Below are positions 33,747 to 42,425 of a DNA stretch of 63,438 bases, piece after piece. A model generated the notes under the pieces. It did no database searches. It had not been told where the DNA came from and saw only the letters and a program-made list of their open reading frames with translations. The first letter of the stretch is position 1, and each line of letters starts with the position of its first letter. Location: contig JJOH01000030.1 of NCBI GenBank assembly GCA_000696115.1, positions 1-63,438 on the forward strand. The letters run 5' to 3'. Both the position numbers and the translations under genes were made by a program. The stretch is from Streptomyces olindensis (GTDB taxonomy: Bacteria > Actinomycetota > Actinomycetes > Streptomycetales > Streptomycetaceae).

Positions 33747-35786
33747 ATGTCCATCGCCAGTACTGATCACGTCGTCGTGCCCGAGAACGAGGCCGTCGAA
33801 GACGCTCCCGAGACCACCTTCGCCGACCTCGGTCTGCCCGAGGGTGTCGTGCGCAAGCTCGCGCAGAACGGCGTGACCACCCCCTTCCCGATCCAGGCCG
33901 CGACCATCCCGGACGCCCTGGCCGGCAAGGACATCCTCGGCCGGGGCCGCACCGGCTCCGGCAAGACCCTGTCGTTCGGTCTGCCGACCCTGGCCACGCT
34001 CGCCGGCGGCCGGACCGAGAAGCACAAGCCGCGCGCCGTCATCCTCACACCGACCCGTGAGCTCGCCATGCAGGTCGCCGACGCGCTCCAGCCGTACGGC
34101 GACGTCCTCGGCCTGAAGATGAAGGTCGTCTGCGGCGGTACGTCCATGGGCAACCAGATCTACGCCCTGGAGAAGGGCGTCGACATCCTGGTCGCCACCC
34201 CGGGCCGGCTGCGCGACATCATCAACCGCGGCGCCTGCTCCCTGGAGAACGTGGAGATCGCCGTTCTCGACGAGGCCGACCAGATGTCCGACCTGGGCTT
34301 CATGCCCGAGGTCACCGAGCTGCTCGACCAGATCCCGGCGGGCGGCCAGCGGATGCTGTTCTCCGCGACCATGGAGAACGAGATCAAGACCCTGGTCGAC
34401 CGGTACCTGAACGACCCGGTCAGCCACGAGGTCGACGCCGCGCAGGGCGCCGTGACGACCATGTCGCACCACATCCTCATCGTGAAGCCCAAGGACAAGG
34501 CGCCGGTCACCGCGGCCATCGCCTCCCGCAAGGGCCGCACGATCATCTTCGTCCGCACCCAGCTGGGCGCCGACCGTGTCGCCGAGCAGCTGCGCGACTC
34601 CGGTGTGAAGGCCGACGCGCTGCACGGCGGCATGACCCAGGGCGCGCGGACGCGGACCCTGGCCGACTTCAAGGACGGGTACGTCAACGTCCTCGTTGCG
34701 ACCGACGTCGCGGCCCGCGGCATCCACGTCGACGGCATCGACCTGGTGCTGAACGTGGACCCGGCCGGCGACCACAAGGACTACCTGCACCGCGCGGGCC
34801 GTACGGCGCGTGCCGGCCGCACGGGCACGGTCGTGTCGCTGTCGCTCCCGCACCAGCGGCGGCAGATCTTCCGGCTGATGGAGGACGCGGGCGTCGACGC
34901 CACGCGCCACATCATCCAGGGCGCCGGCGCCTTCGACCCGGAGGTCGCCGAGATCACCGGGGCCCGGTCGATGACCGAGGTCCAGGCCGAGTCGGTGGGC
35001 AATGCCGCGCAGCAGGCCGAGCGCGAGGTCGCCCAGCTCACCAAGGAGTTGGAGCGGGCACAGCGGCGGGCGAACGAGCTGCGCGAGGAGGCCGACCGGC
35101 TGCTGGCGCGGGTCGCGCGCGAGCGCGGCGAGGAGCCGCAGGCGGCCGGGGAGGCCACGGAGGTTCCGGCCGGTGCCGAGGTGTCGGTGCCGGAGCAGCC
35201 GACCGCGCAGGACGTCGAGCGCGAGGAGCGCGGCGGAGCCGGGCGTGACCGGTACGCCGACCGTGACCGGTCCTTCGACCGTGACCGGGGTGGCCGGTCC
35301 TTCGACCGGGACCGTGACCGTGGCGGGCGTTCGTTCGAGCGTCGGGACGACCGCGGCGGGTTCAACCGGGACCGCGACCGTGACCGTGACCGGGACCGTG
35401 GGGGTCGTTCCTTCGACCGTGACCGTGGCGGCTTCCGCCGGGACGACCGGGCGGACCGGGGCGACCGCGGTGAGCGCGGCGGCTTCCGTCGTGACGACCG
35501 GGGCGGCCGTTCCTTCGAGCGTCGTGACGACCGTGGCGGGCGTTCGTTCGAGCGTCGTGACGACCGCGGTGGCTTCAACCGCGACCGTGACCGCGGCGGC
35601 TTCCGCCGGGACGAGCGCGGTGGGCACCGGGGCAGCGACCGTCCCTTCAACCGGGACCGCCGCGACGACCGTCCGGGCTTCCGCTCCGGCGGGCACGACC
35701 GTCCGTACGGCCGTCGTGACGACCACCGCGGCGGCGGTTCCTTCCAGCGCCGCGAGGACAAGCCGCGCTGGAAGCGCAACGGCTGA
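33747..35786 (+). CDS. DEAD-box RNA helicase with long Arg/Asp/Gly-rich tail
   Basis: 679 residues. Helicase core: Q motif TTFADLGL...TTPFPIQAATIP, Walker A GRTGSGKT (67-74), PTRELA, DEAD in AVLDEADQMSD (about 175-178), SAT (about 206), then LVATDVAARGIHVDGIDLV and HRAGRTARAGR. A predicted coiled coil follows (about 415-460, AEREVAQLTKELERAQRRANELREEADRLL in heptads). The last about 190 residues are repeats of RD, RGGRSFERRDD and RGGFNRDRD, an intrinsically disordered RNA-binding tail. It resembles cold-shock/ribosome-assembly helicases (DeaD/RhlE type). Monocistronic, ending at an 18-bp hairpin. Confidence 0.92.
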   Translation: MSIASTDHVVVPENEAVEDAPETTFADLGLPEGVVRKLAQNGVTTPFPIQAATIPDALAGKDILGRGRTGSGKTLSFGLPTLATLAGGRTEKHKPRAVILTPTRELAMQVADALQPYGDVLGLKMKVVCGGTSMGNQIYALEKGVDILVATPGRLRDIINRGACSLENVEIAVLDEADQMSDLGFMPEVTELLDQIPAGGQRMLFSATMENEIKTLVDRYLNDPVSHEVDAAQGAVTTMSHHILIVKPKDKAPVTAAIASRKGRTIIFVRTQLGADRVAEQLRDSGVKADALHGGMTQGARTRTLADFKDGYVNVLVATDVAARGIHVDGIDLVLNVDPAGDHKDYLHRAGRTARAGRTGTVVSLSLPHQRRQIFRLMEDAGVDATRHIIQGAGAFDPEVAEITGARSMTEVQAESVGNAAQQAEREVAQLTKELERAQRRANELREEADRLLARVARERGEEPQAAGEATEVPAGAEVSVPEQPTAQDVEREERGGAGRDRYADRDRSFDRDRGGRSFDRDRDRGGRSFERRDDRGGFNRDRDRDRDRDRGGRSFDRDRGGFRRDDRADRGDRGERGGFRRDDRGGRSFERRDDRGGRSFERRDDRGGFNRDRDRGGFRRDERGGHRGSDRPFNRDRRDDRPGFRSGGHDRPYGRRDDHRGGGSFQRREDKPRWKRNG

Positions 35787-35800
35787 CACACCCGTGTGAC

Positions 35801-35840
35801 GAGCGCCGTGACCCGCCCCTCTGGGCGGGTCACGGCGCTC
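35801..35840 (+). terminator. 18-bp hairpin terminator of helicase gene
   Basis: Perfect 18-bp stem (35801-35818 with 35823-35840) and CTCT loop, 15 nt after the stop. No T tract. Confidence 0.75.
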
Positions 35841-35925
35841 CGGCGCCCCCGCGGCACGGCCGGGACCCGATACCCGATCGGGAACTCGGCGTTGTCCGGC
35901 TATGCTCGTGGGGGCAACATCGCCT

Positions 35926-35998
35926 GGGCCCTTAGCTCAATTGGCAGAGCAGTGGACTTTTAATCCATTGGTTGTGGGTTCGAGTCCCACAGGGCCTA
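35926..35998 (+). tRNA. tRNA-Lys (anticodon TTT)
   Basis: Acceptor GGGCCCT pairs with AGGGCCT; D arm GCTCAATTGGCAGAGC, anticodon loop ACTTTTAAT (TTT), T arm GTGGGTTCGAGTCCCAC. CCA not encoded. TATGCT at 35901-35906 is a likely -10 box. It reads AAA, the rarer Lys codon at this GC content. Confidence 0.95.
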
Positions 35999-36002
35999 CC
36001 TG

Positions 36003-36040
36003 AAGGACCCCAGCTCAGAGAAACCTGGGCTGGGGTCCTT
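36003..36040 (+). terminator. terminator of tRNA-Lys
   Basis: 12-bp stem AAGGACCCCAGC / GCTGGGGTCCTT, ending in CTTTGCGTTT. Confidence 0.8.
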
Positions 36041-36395
36041 TGCGTTTCGTGATGGTTCCATGATCGCTAGCTCCACCCGCGCTCCACCAGGCGGAACGCC
36101 ACCCAGGACGCCGTATCGATGGCCGCTCGCATCCACCGATGGGTCTACCAACGCGTTGAGGCGGGCGAGGAGTGCCAACTGTCGGCGCTGCTCCGGATCA
36201 CCTGGGTCTTCGACGGACCGCCGGGCCGTGGAGATCGTGACCGGCGTGACCGGCGTGCGGGCCGGTGACGGGCCGAGGTCGTAGGGGCAGCTGCGGCACT
36301 CGTAGGCGAGATGCGGCTTCGAGTGATTCGAACGACCGTTTCCCGGTGGCCGGACAGCGGGGTGGCTGGTTGGGCCTTGTGTGTGCTCCAGGGGG
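36041..36395 (-). other. decayed stretch beside tRNA-Lys
   Basis: No start-to-stop gene of normal look. A minus-strand frame from about 36365 down to 35996 is open and reads PHLAYECRSCPYDLGPS ... LALLARLNALVDPSVDASG, with a CxxC pair, but it has no Shine-Dalgarno and runs into the tRNA-Lys terminator. Base composition is less GC-rich than neighbouring genes. I treat it as a remnant. Confidence 0.4.
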
Positions 36396-36649
36396 TCACA
36401 GGCGGCGGCCGACGGCGATGTCGTCGTTGCCCGCCAGCCTCAGGATCGCCCGCAGCATGATCGGCAGGCGACGGTCGTCGAGGTCCTCCACGGAGGCGAG
36501 GGTGGTGATCCCGATGCCCACCATGGACAGCACCAGGTGGAGGAAGGAACGCTGTCCCTCGTCGAGCCCCAGCCCGTATTGGAGCCCGAACGGCCCTCGA
36601 AGTGGGCGACCTCGCCGGTATCACCGTCGGTGACCGGGGCGCGGCGCAC
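36396..36649 (-). pseudogene. frameshifted remnant, hypothetical protein
   Basis: From GTG 36649 one frame gives RRAPVTDGDTGEVAHFEG. At about 36595 the sense continues in another frame as FGLQYGLGLDEGQRSF, then LHLVLSMVGIGITTLASVED and LPIMLRAILRLAGNDDIAV, ending at TGA 36396-36398. The join of two sensible halves in different frames shows a broken small gene. Family unknown. Confidence 0.5.
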
Positions 36650-36673
36650 GGCCGGGACCTCAGAATCGTTCGC

Positions 36674-37151
36674 TCAACGACGAGCGCCTGGACGGCGGCC
36701 CGGACGCGGGACGACTGCTGTCGCCGTACGCGCGTCAGAGATCAGGTCCGGGAGGGACTTCATCACCGCGTCGAACTCGGCGGCGTGGTACTGCGTCCAG
36801 CCGTCTGCGATCTGCCCGCGAAGCTTGTCCAGGGTGAAGTCCGGCCCTGGCGGTTCCGGTTCGGGCCCCCAGAGCACAGGCATGATGGCCCGCCGCACGG
36901 CCACAAAACGTGGTCCATCGTTCTCGCCAGTCGAGGAGACTGCGGGTGGATCACCCAGGAGAGTGGTCAGTTCCACACCCAGGCCGTTGGCCAAGGCGTG
37001 CAGCGTGGGCAATCGCGCCGAGTGCTTAAGCGCTGCTCAAGCTGACGGATCACGTCGACGGAACGCCCGAACGGGCGGCCAGTTCCTCCTGGGTCAGGGA
37101 GGCCAGCCGGCGTAGGCGTCGGAGAGTGCGCCCGAGGTCGTCTTTCGCCAC
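36674..37151 (-). pseudogene. XRE-family helix-turn-helix regulator, frameshifted
   Basis: GTG 37151 opens VAKDDLGRTLRRLRRLASLT and QEELAARSGV, the first helices of a Cro/C1-type HTH. The fold then continues only after two single-base losses (near 37061 and 37030): SVDVIRQLEQR, then KHSARLPTLHALANGLGVEL in a third frame. The rest (FTLDKLRGQIADGWTQYHAAEFDAVMKSLPD in two quoted pieces FTLDKLRGQIADGW and TQYHAAEFDAVMKSLPD) is typical of the C-terminal part of Streptomyces XRE regulators. Two frameshifts inside the DNA-binding domain make it non-functional. Confidence 0.75.
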
Positions 37152-37238
37152 GTTGTCACGGTACGCCGCCGGAGCAGCGGGGGAGCGTGAGCCGTCGAGT
37201 TGGTCCGAGCCTGCCGGCGAGCCGACGCGTACGGCGTC

Positions 37239-38273
37239 CTAGGCTCCGCCCAGTACCGCCACGCACGTGTCGTCGCGGACCGGGCGGGCCGCGCTTCCCG
37301 CGTCGCGGAGGATCGCCGCGGCCACCACCGCCGGGTCGCGGGTGAGGAGGGTGTCGTCGTCGGGTGGGGTCCAGCGGGTGGGCAGGCCGTCGCTGTGCAG
37401 GACGAGCAGGCTGTCGGCGTGCCACGGCTCGCGCTGCACGGGGACGGTCGCCGGGGCCTGCGCGCCCACGATGCCGGGCTGGGACAGCAGCGCCTTCCAG
37501 GTGCCGTCGGTGCGCAGCCGGGCGCCGATGTTGCCGATGCCGGAGAAGGTCAAACGGCCGGACGGGAGGTCGAGTTGGGCCACCGCGACGGCTGCGCCCC
37601 GGGTGCGGCGCAGGGGCCCGCCGAGGTGGCGCAGGATCTCGGCGGGGGGCCGGTCCGCCAGGTCGCGCAGTTCGGTCACCGCGGCGGTGGAGGCCTCCGC
37701 GGCCTTGGCGCCGTGGCCGAGGCCGTCGGCGAGCAGGAGGGTCAGGCGGTCGCCGCGGTGCACCCAGCCCCAGGCGTCGCCGGAGTGTTCGGCCCGGCCG
37801 AGCGGGACGTTGACGCCGCCGGCGCGCGGGCGGGGCGGGGACGCGCCCCGGACGGCCGGGTCGTGGTCGATGCGGGCCAGGGCGACGGTGCCCCGGCCGG
37901 GGGCGCTGTGCAGGTCGAAGGCGTTCGCTATGCGTCGGCACGTGCCGAGGCCGGCGCCCAGGGAGGCGGCGGTGCTGTAGCCGTCGCGCATGGCCTGCGC
38001 GACGTCCGGGATGCCGGGGCCGTGGTCCAGCGACAGGAGCTGCACGGCGGTACGCCGGTCGTCGGTGCGGGCGCTGTCGACGAGGTTGATGAGCACGCGC
38101 CCGCCGTCCGCGTGCCGCAGCAGGTTGGTCGCCAGCTCCGTCGCCACGAGCGCGGCGGTCGCGGTGCGGTGCGGTCCCAGGCCGGCGCGGGCGCTGGCCT
38201 CCTCGGCCGCCACCCGCACGTCCCGCACCCGGGTCGAGTCGTCCACCGGAACGTCCCACACCTCGCTCATCAC
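37239..38273 (-). CDS. stressosome-linked PP2C phosphatase fused to HATPase domain (RsbX/RsbT-like)
   Basis: 344 residues. The N-terminal half is an anti-sigma-type HATPase: ALVATELATNLLRHADGG (N box, about residues 42-59), LDHGPGIPDV (G1), GYSTAASLGAGLGTCRRI (G2). The C-terminal half is a SpoIIE/RsbX-type PP2C phosphatase with metal Asp residues in LLLADGLGHGAKAAEAS (about 177-193) and VLHSDGLPTRW and PVRDDTCVAVL. In Bacillus, RsbX dephosphorylates RsbR and RsbS to reset the stressosome. Here the phosphatase is fused to an RsbT-like domain. The start overlaps rsbT (GTGATGA; GTG 38273 or ATG 38270). Fourth gene of rsbR-rsbS-rsbT-phosphatase. Confidence 0.85.
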   Translation of the reverse strand: MMSEVWDVPVDDSTRVRDVRVAAEEASARAGLGPHRTATAALVATELATNLLRHADGGRVLINLVDSARTDDRRTAVQLLSLDHGPGIPDVAQAMRDGYSTAASLGAGLGTCRRIANAFDLHSAPGRGTVALARIDHDPAVRGASPPRPRAGGVNVPLGRAEHSGDAWGWVHRGDRLTLLLADGLGHGAKAAEASTAAVTELRDLADRPPAEILRHLGGPLRRTRGAAVAVAQLDLPSGRLTFSGIGNIGARLRTDGTWKALLSQPGIVGAQAPATVPVQREPWHADSLLVLHSDGLPTRWTPPDDDTLLTRDPAVVAAAILRDAGSAARPVRDDTCVAVLGGA

Positions 38274-38719
38274 GGCGGCCCCGGTCGGGAGGGAGATACG
38301 GGTGTGGCCCAGGCCGTGACGGTGACGGTGGTCCCCTCACCCGGCCTGCTGTCCACCTCGAACTCGTGCACCAGCCGCTTGGCGCCGCTCAGGCCCAGTC
38401 CGAGCCCGCCGCCGCTGGTGTAGCCGTCGGTCATCGCCTGCTCCAGATCGCGGATGCCGGGGCCGCTGTCGACGAAGTCCAGCCGCAGCCCCTGCGATTG
38501 CCCGGTGTCCAGCGGGGTGATCCGTACCTGGCCGCCCCCGCCGTGGACGAGGGTGTTGCGGGCCAGTTCGCTCGCGGCGGTGACGAGCTTGGTCTGCTGC
38601 ACCAGGCCGAAACCGAGCTCGGCGGCGGCCTGCCGGACCTGCTGCCTGACCCAGGCCAGGTCGGCGTCCGAGCCGATCGGCAGGGTGGCCGGGGCGGCGT
38701 GGCGGGCGGCCCGCATCAC
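38270..38719 (-). CDS. rsbT: RsbT-like serine kinase/switch protein
   Basis: 149 residues. One HATPase domain: KLVTAASELARNTLVHGGGG (N box, about residues 44-63), LDFVDSGPGIRDLE (G1) and GYTSGGGLGLGLSGAKRLV (G2), all intact. RsbT phosphorylates RsbS and RsbR in the stressosome and, when released, activates an RsbU phosphatase. GTG 38719 or ATG 38716; both overlap the rsbS stop, so it is translationally coupled. Confidence 0.9.
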   Translation of the reverse strand: MMRAARHAAPATLPIGSDADLAWVRQQVRQAAAELGFGLVQQTKLVTAASELARNTLVHGGGGQVRITPLDTGQSQGLRLDFVDSGPGIRDLEQAMTDGYTSGGGLGLGLSGAKRLVHEFEVDSRPGEGTTVTVTAWATPVSPSRPGPP

Positions 38720-39122
38720 GGACTCCCCTCACCCGGGCGCGAGGCCGCGCCGAGCAGCTCCATCGCGCGTTCGACGTCCAGGGCCGTCCGCAGTCCGGGC
38801 AGGGTGAGGCCCAGCTCGACCAGGGTGATCGCCACCGCCGGACGCATCCCGGCCAGCACCGTACGGGCGGCCAGCAGGCCGGCACCGGCGGCGATCTCGG
38901 CGAGGACCCGGCCCAGGAAGGAGTCGACGATCTCCACCCCCGAGATGTCGATCACGACACCGGTCACCCGGGTGTGCGAGATCCGGTCCGTGATGTCCTG
39001 CTGGAGCTGCTCGGCCATTCCGTCGTGCAGCTCGCCCTGGAGGGTGACCAGCAGGACGTCGCCGAGCTGCAGGACCGGCACGGTGAAGTGTCCGCCCGCC
39101 GGGCCGATCCCCGCGGCCCCGG

Positions 39123-39126
<4 letters not shown>
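38716..39126 (-). CDS. rsbS: RsbS-like single-STAS stressosome protein
   Basis: 136 residues from GTG 39126, overlapping the rsbR stop by 4 nt. It is essentially one STAS domain: PVLQLGDVLLVTLQGELHDG (about 17-36) and GVVIDISGVEIVDSFLGRVL (about 56-75). The Ser of DISG and the Ser of VDSF are in the positions phosphorylated by RsbT in Bacillus. Scaffold partner of RsbR. Confidence 0.9.
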
Positions 39127-40064
<938 letters not shown>

Positions 40065-40203
40065 CGCTCCCTTGCGCGGGCCGGACCGAGGTCGCGCGAC
40101 GGCGCCTCAGCCGTTACTTGCCATATGACAAACATTAGTGCCGACGTACGACACCACCAAACAACGTCTCTTCCGGGCCCTTGACCTGCGCCTGCCCCGT
40201 CCC

Positions 40204-41376
40204 TCACCGCCCACGCCAGTCCAGGCAGACCACCAGGGCGTCGTCGTCCGGGACGGGTCTGCCGCGGTGGCCGGTCAGCTCGCGCAGGATGGCCCGGGGC
40301 ACCTCGGCGGCCGGGAGCAGCCGGGTCGACTGGATCGCCCGGGCCAGGGCGGCGTCGCCGTACGCCTCTCCGCGCGGCGAGGCGACGCCGTACACCCCGT
40401 CGCTGACGAAGACGAGCCGGTCGCCCGGCTCGACCCGGAACTCCTGGGCCACGTAGTCGGTCTCCTCGAACATGCCGAGCGGCAGCTGTGCCTCGAAGTC
40501 CACCCGCCGCACCGCGCCCTGACGCAGCCGCAGCAGTTGCGGGGACCCGGCGTCCACGGCCCGGACCCGGCCGGTGGCCAGTTCGACGTCGAGCATGAGG
40601 ACGGACAAGTAGCAGCGGCCCCGGTAATGGGCGTACACCGCCTGGTCGGCCAGGGCGGCCTGGTCGGCGAGGGGGAGGCCGGCCCGGCGCGCGTTGCGCA
40701 GGGCGTTGATCGCCAGGTTCGTCAGCAGGGAGGCCTCTATGCCCTCGCCCATGCCGTTGGTGACGTAGAGGCTGAGCCGGTCGGCCGTGGCGGACCAGTC
40801 GAAGTTGTCGCCGAAGATCGCGTACGCGGGTTCCAGCTGCGCGCCCAGCTCGTACTCGGGGCGGACGCAGGAGCGGCCAGGCAGCAGCTGCCACTGCATC
40901 TCGGCCGCGAGGGTGAGCCGGTCCCTGCGGCGGGCCTGGAGGTACAGGTCGGTGTCCCGTTCGGCCACGACCACCTCGTGTCCGAGCACCTGGGCGATCT
41001 CGGCCAGTTCGCCCAGGCAGCCCTGGGCGTGCTCGTCGCCCGGCAGGGTCACCGTCAGCACGCCGAGGCGGTCACCGCGCACGGTGACGGGCAGATGCGC
41101 GCGCACGAGGTCACCCGGGAGGGTCTCCACGTACGGCTCCTGCGCGCCGAAGGCCCGGCCCGCCGGGCTGTTGTGCACGGGCACCGGCTGGAGGGTGTGC
41201 GGCAGCACGGACACCGGCTGAAGCACCGTCAGTCCGTAGTCGGCCAGGAACAGCTCGACGGAGTCCGCCGCGTACTGATCGGTCAGTACACGACGGACCG
41301 CGTCCAGCAGTTGATGGGGCGCCGCCGTGCGCAGAGCGCGCTCGGCGGCCACGAATCTGTTCATGATCGCGGTCAC
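40204..41376 (-). CDS. RsbU-like PP2C protein with altered catalytic motif
   Basis: 390 residues. An N-terminal GAF-like part (about 20-150: LLDAVRRVLTDQYAADSVELFL ... LGVLTVTLPGDEHAQGCLGEL) precedes a SpoIIE/PP2C domain (from MQWQLLPGRSCVRPEYELGAQLEPA). In active members the first metal motif reads about D-A/G-M-G-H-G. Here it is VTNGMGEGIEAS (about residue 232), so the Asp is Asn and the His is Glu. The later acidic motifs (FVSDGVYGVAS, PDDDALVVCL) remain. It may be weakly active or a non-catalytic regulator. Upstream of rsbR on the same strand, 139 bp away. Start GTG 41376 or ATG 41364; no clear Shine-Dalgarno. Confidence 0.82.
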   Translation of the reverse strand: MTAIMNRFVAAERALRTAAPHQLLDAVRRVLTDQYAADSVELFLADYGLTVLQPVSVLPHTLQPVPVHNSPAGRAFGAQEPYVETLPGDLVRAHLPVTVRGDRLGVLTVTLPGDEHAQGCLGELAEIAQVLGHEVVVAERDTDLYLQARRRDRLTLAAEMQWQLLPGRSCVRPEYELGAQLEPAYAIFGDNFDWSATADRLSLYVTNGMGEGIEASLLTNLAINALRNARRAGLPLADQAALADQAVYAHYRGRCYLSVLMLDVELATGRVRAVDAGSPQLLRLRQGAVRRVDFEAQLPLGMFEETDYVAQEFRVEPGDRLVFVSDGVYGVASPRGEAYGDAALARAIQSTRLLPAAEVPRAILRELTGHRGRPVPDDDALVVCLDWRGR

Positions 41377-41598
41377 GATGGTCGAAACACCAATCCTTGG
41401 AGGTCAACGAGTGGAGATCAACGGGCGGGGGCAGCGGGTGGGGGGGCAGGGGCTGCGGGGCGTCCCGTACGGGCCACCGCGGGCGGGGCCTCGCGCGTGC
41501 GGCCGACGGCGTGGTGGGCGGTCGCGGGCCGGGGTCCGTGCCGCCCCGGCCGCTCGCGTGCCTAGTACGCTGACGGCCATCCCGGTGCCTGCGAGAGT

Positions 41599-42093
41599 GT
41601 GACTGTGACTTCCCTCCGACCCCGCCCTGAGCCAGCAGAGGTCGCCCGTGTGACCTCCACGGCCGCGGAGTTGCTGGAGGTCCTGTGGGGCAGGGCCTCC
41701 ACGGCGCCGGCGTCCGCGTCCCAGCTGCGCGTGCTGCTCATCCTGGAGCACCACGAGGGCATCAACCTGCGCACGCTCGCCGACTCCCTCGCCTCCACCC
41801 CGCCCTCGACCAGCCGGCTGTGCGACCGGCTCCAGGCGGCCGGGTTCGTCGAACGCGTGGTCAGTGCGGTGGACCGGCGCGAGGTGCGCCTCCAGCTCAG
41901 CGGCCGCGGCCGGGCCTTCCTGGCCGACCTGCGGGTGCGCCGGGAGCAGGCGCTGCGCGCGGTGCTGGACCAGATGCCCGCCGCCAAGCGGGTCGCGCTG
42001 CTGCAGGGGCTGGAGGCGTTCTGCGACGCGGCGGCGGCCCAGATACACGACGACTCCGACGACTCCCGCGCGTCCGGTACCCGGACGGCCTGA
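41599..42093 (+). CDS. MarR-family transcriptional regulator (copy flanking sigma gene, upstream)
   Basis: 164 residues from GTG 41599. The winged helix is clear: ASQLRVLLILEHHEGINLRTLADSLASTPPSTSRLCDRLQAAGFVERV (about residues 39-85, quoted parts ASQLRVLLILEHHEG and TSRLCDRLQAAGFVERV), then the wing DRREVRLQLSGRGRAFL. It resembles the MarR at 43383 more than the one at 44822. Divergent from the RsbU-like gene and 333 bp before the sigma gene. A plausible operator is at 42179. Confidence 0.88.
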   Translation: MTVTSLRPRPEPAEVARVTSTAAELLEVLWGRASTAPASASQLRVLLILEHHEGINLRTLADSLASTPPSTSRLCDRLQAAGFVERVVSAVDRREVRLQLSGRGRAFLADLRVRREQALRAVLDQMPAAKRVALLQGLEAFCDAAAAQIHDDSDDSRASGTRTA

Positions 42094-42425
42094 ACTGCCC
42101 GCCGCGGCACCGGGTCGGTCCTTCCGTTTCCTTCCCCGCACCCTCTCGGCACGGCTACTTTGTTGCCTTGCGACTATAGTTGTCAAACGACAACAGTCCG
42201 CTCCGGGAGCCCCTTGGCCTCTTCTTTCCCGTCGCACCGCCCCGCCCTCCTGCCCGTACCGTCACGGCACGCTTGCGGGTACCCCGACACCGCCCCGACC
42301 TGCATCGACTGTGGTCAACGTCTCGACAGGGCGAACGCGGGGCATGAGCCGGGCGAGTGCGGGTAGCGGCGGTGGAGGTGGCCTGTCGGGGGATCGGAGC
42401 GGGCCGGAACTACGAGGGAGGGCCC
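42094..42425 (+). promoter_or_regulatory. leader/promoter region of the SigB-family gene with inverted repeat
   Basis: No gene in this 332-bp gap. A TATAGT box (42175-42180) overlaps the perfect inverted repeat GTTGTC-AAAC-GACAAC (42179-42194). The repeat shape and size suit a MarR dimer. Confidence 0.5.

Noticed and set aside
35926..37238. attL/attR pair marking an integrated element at tRNA-Lys
   Set aside because: I could not find a second copy of the tRNA 3' end (GTTCGAGTCCCACAGGGC) anywhere downstream in the window, nor an integrase gene, so only decay is claimed.
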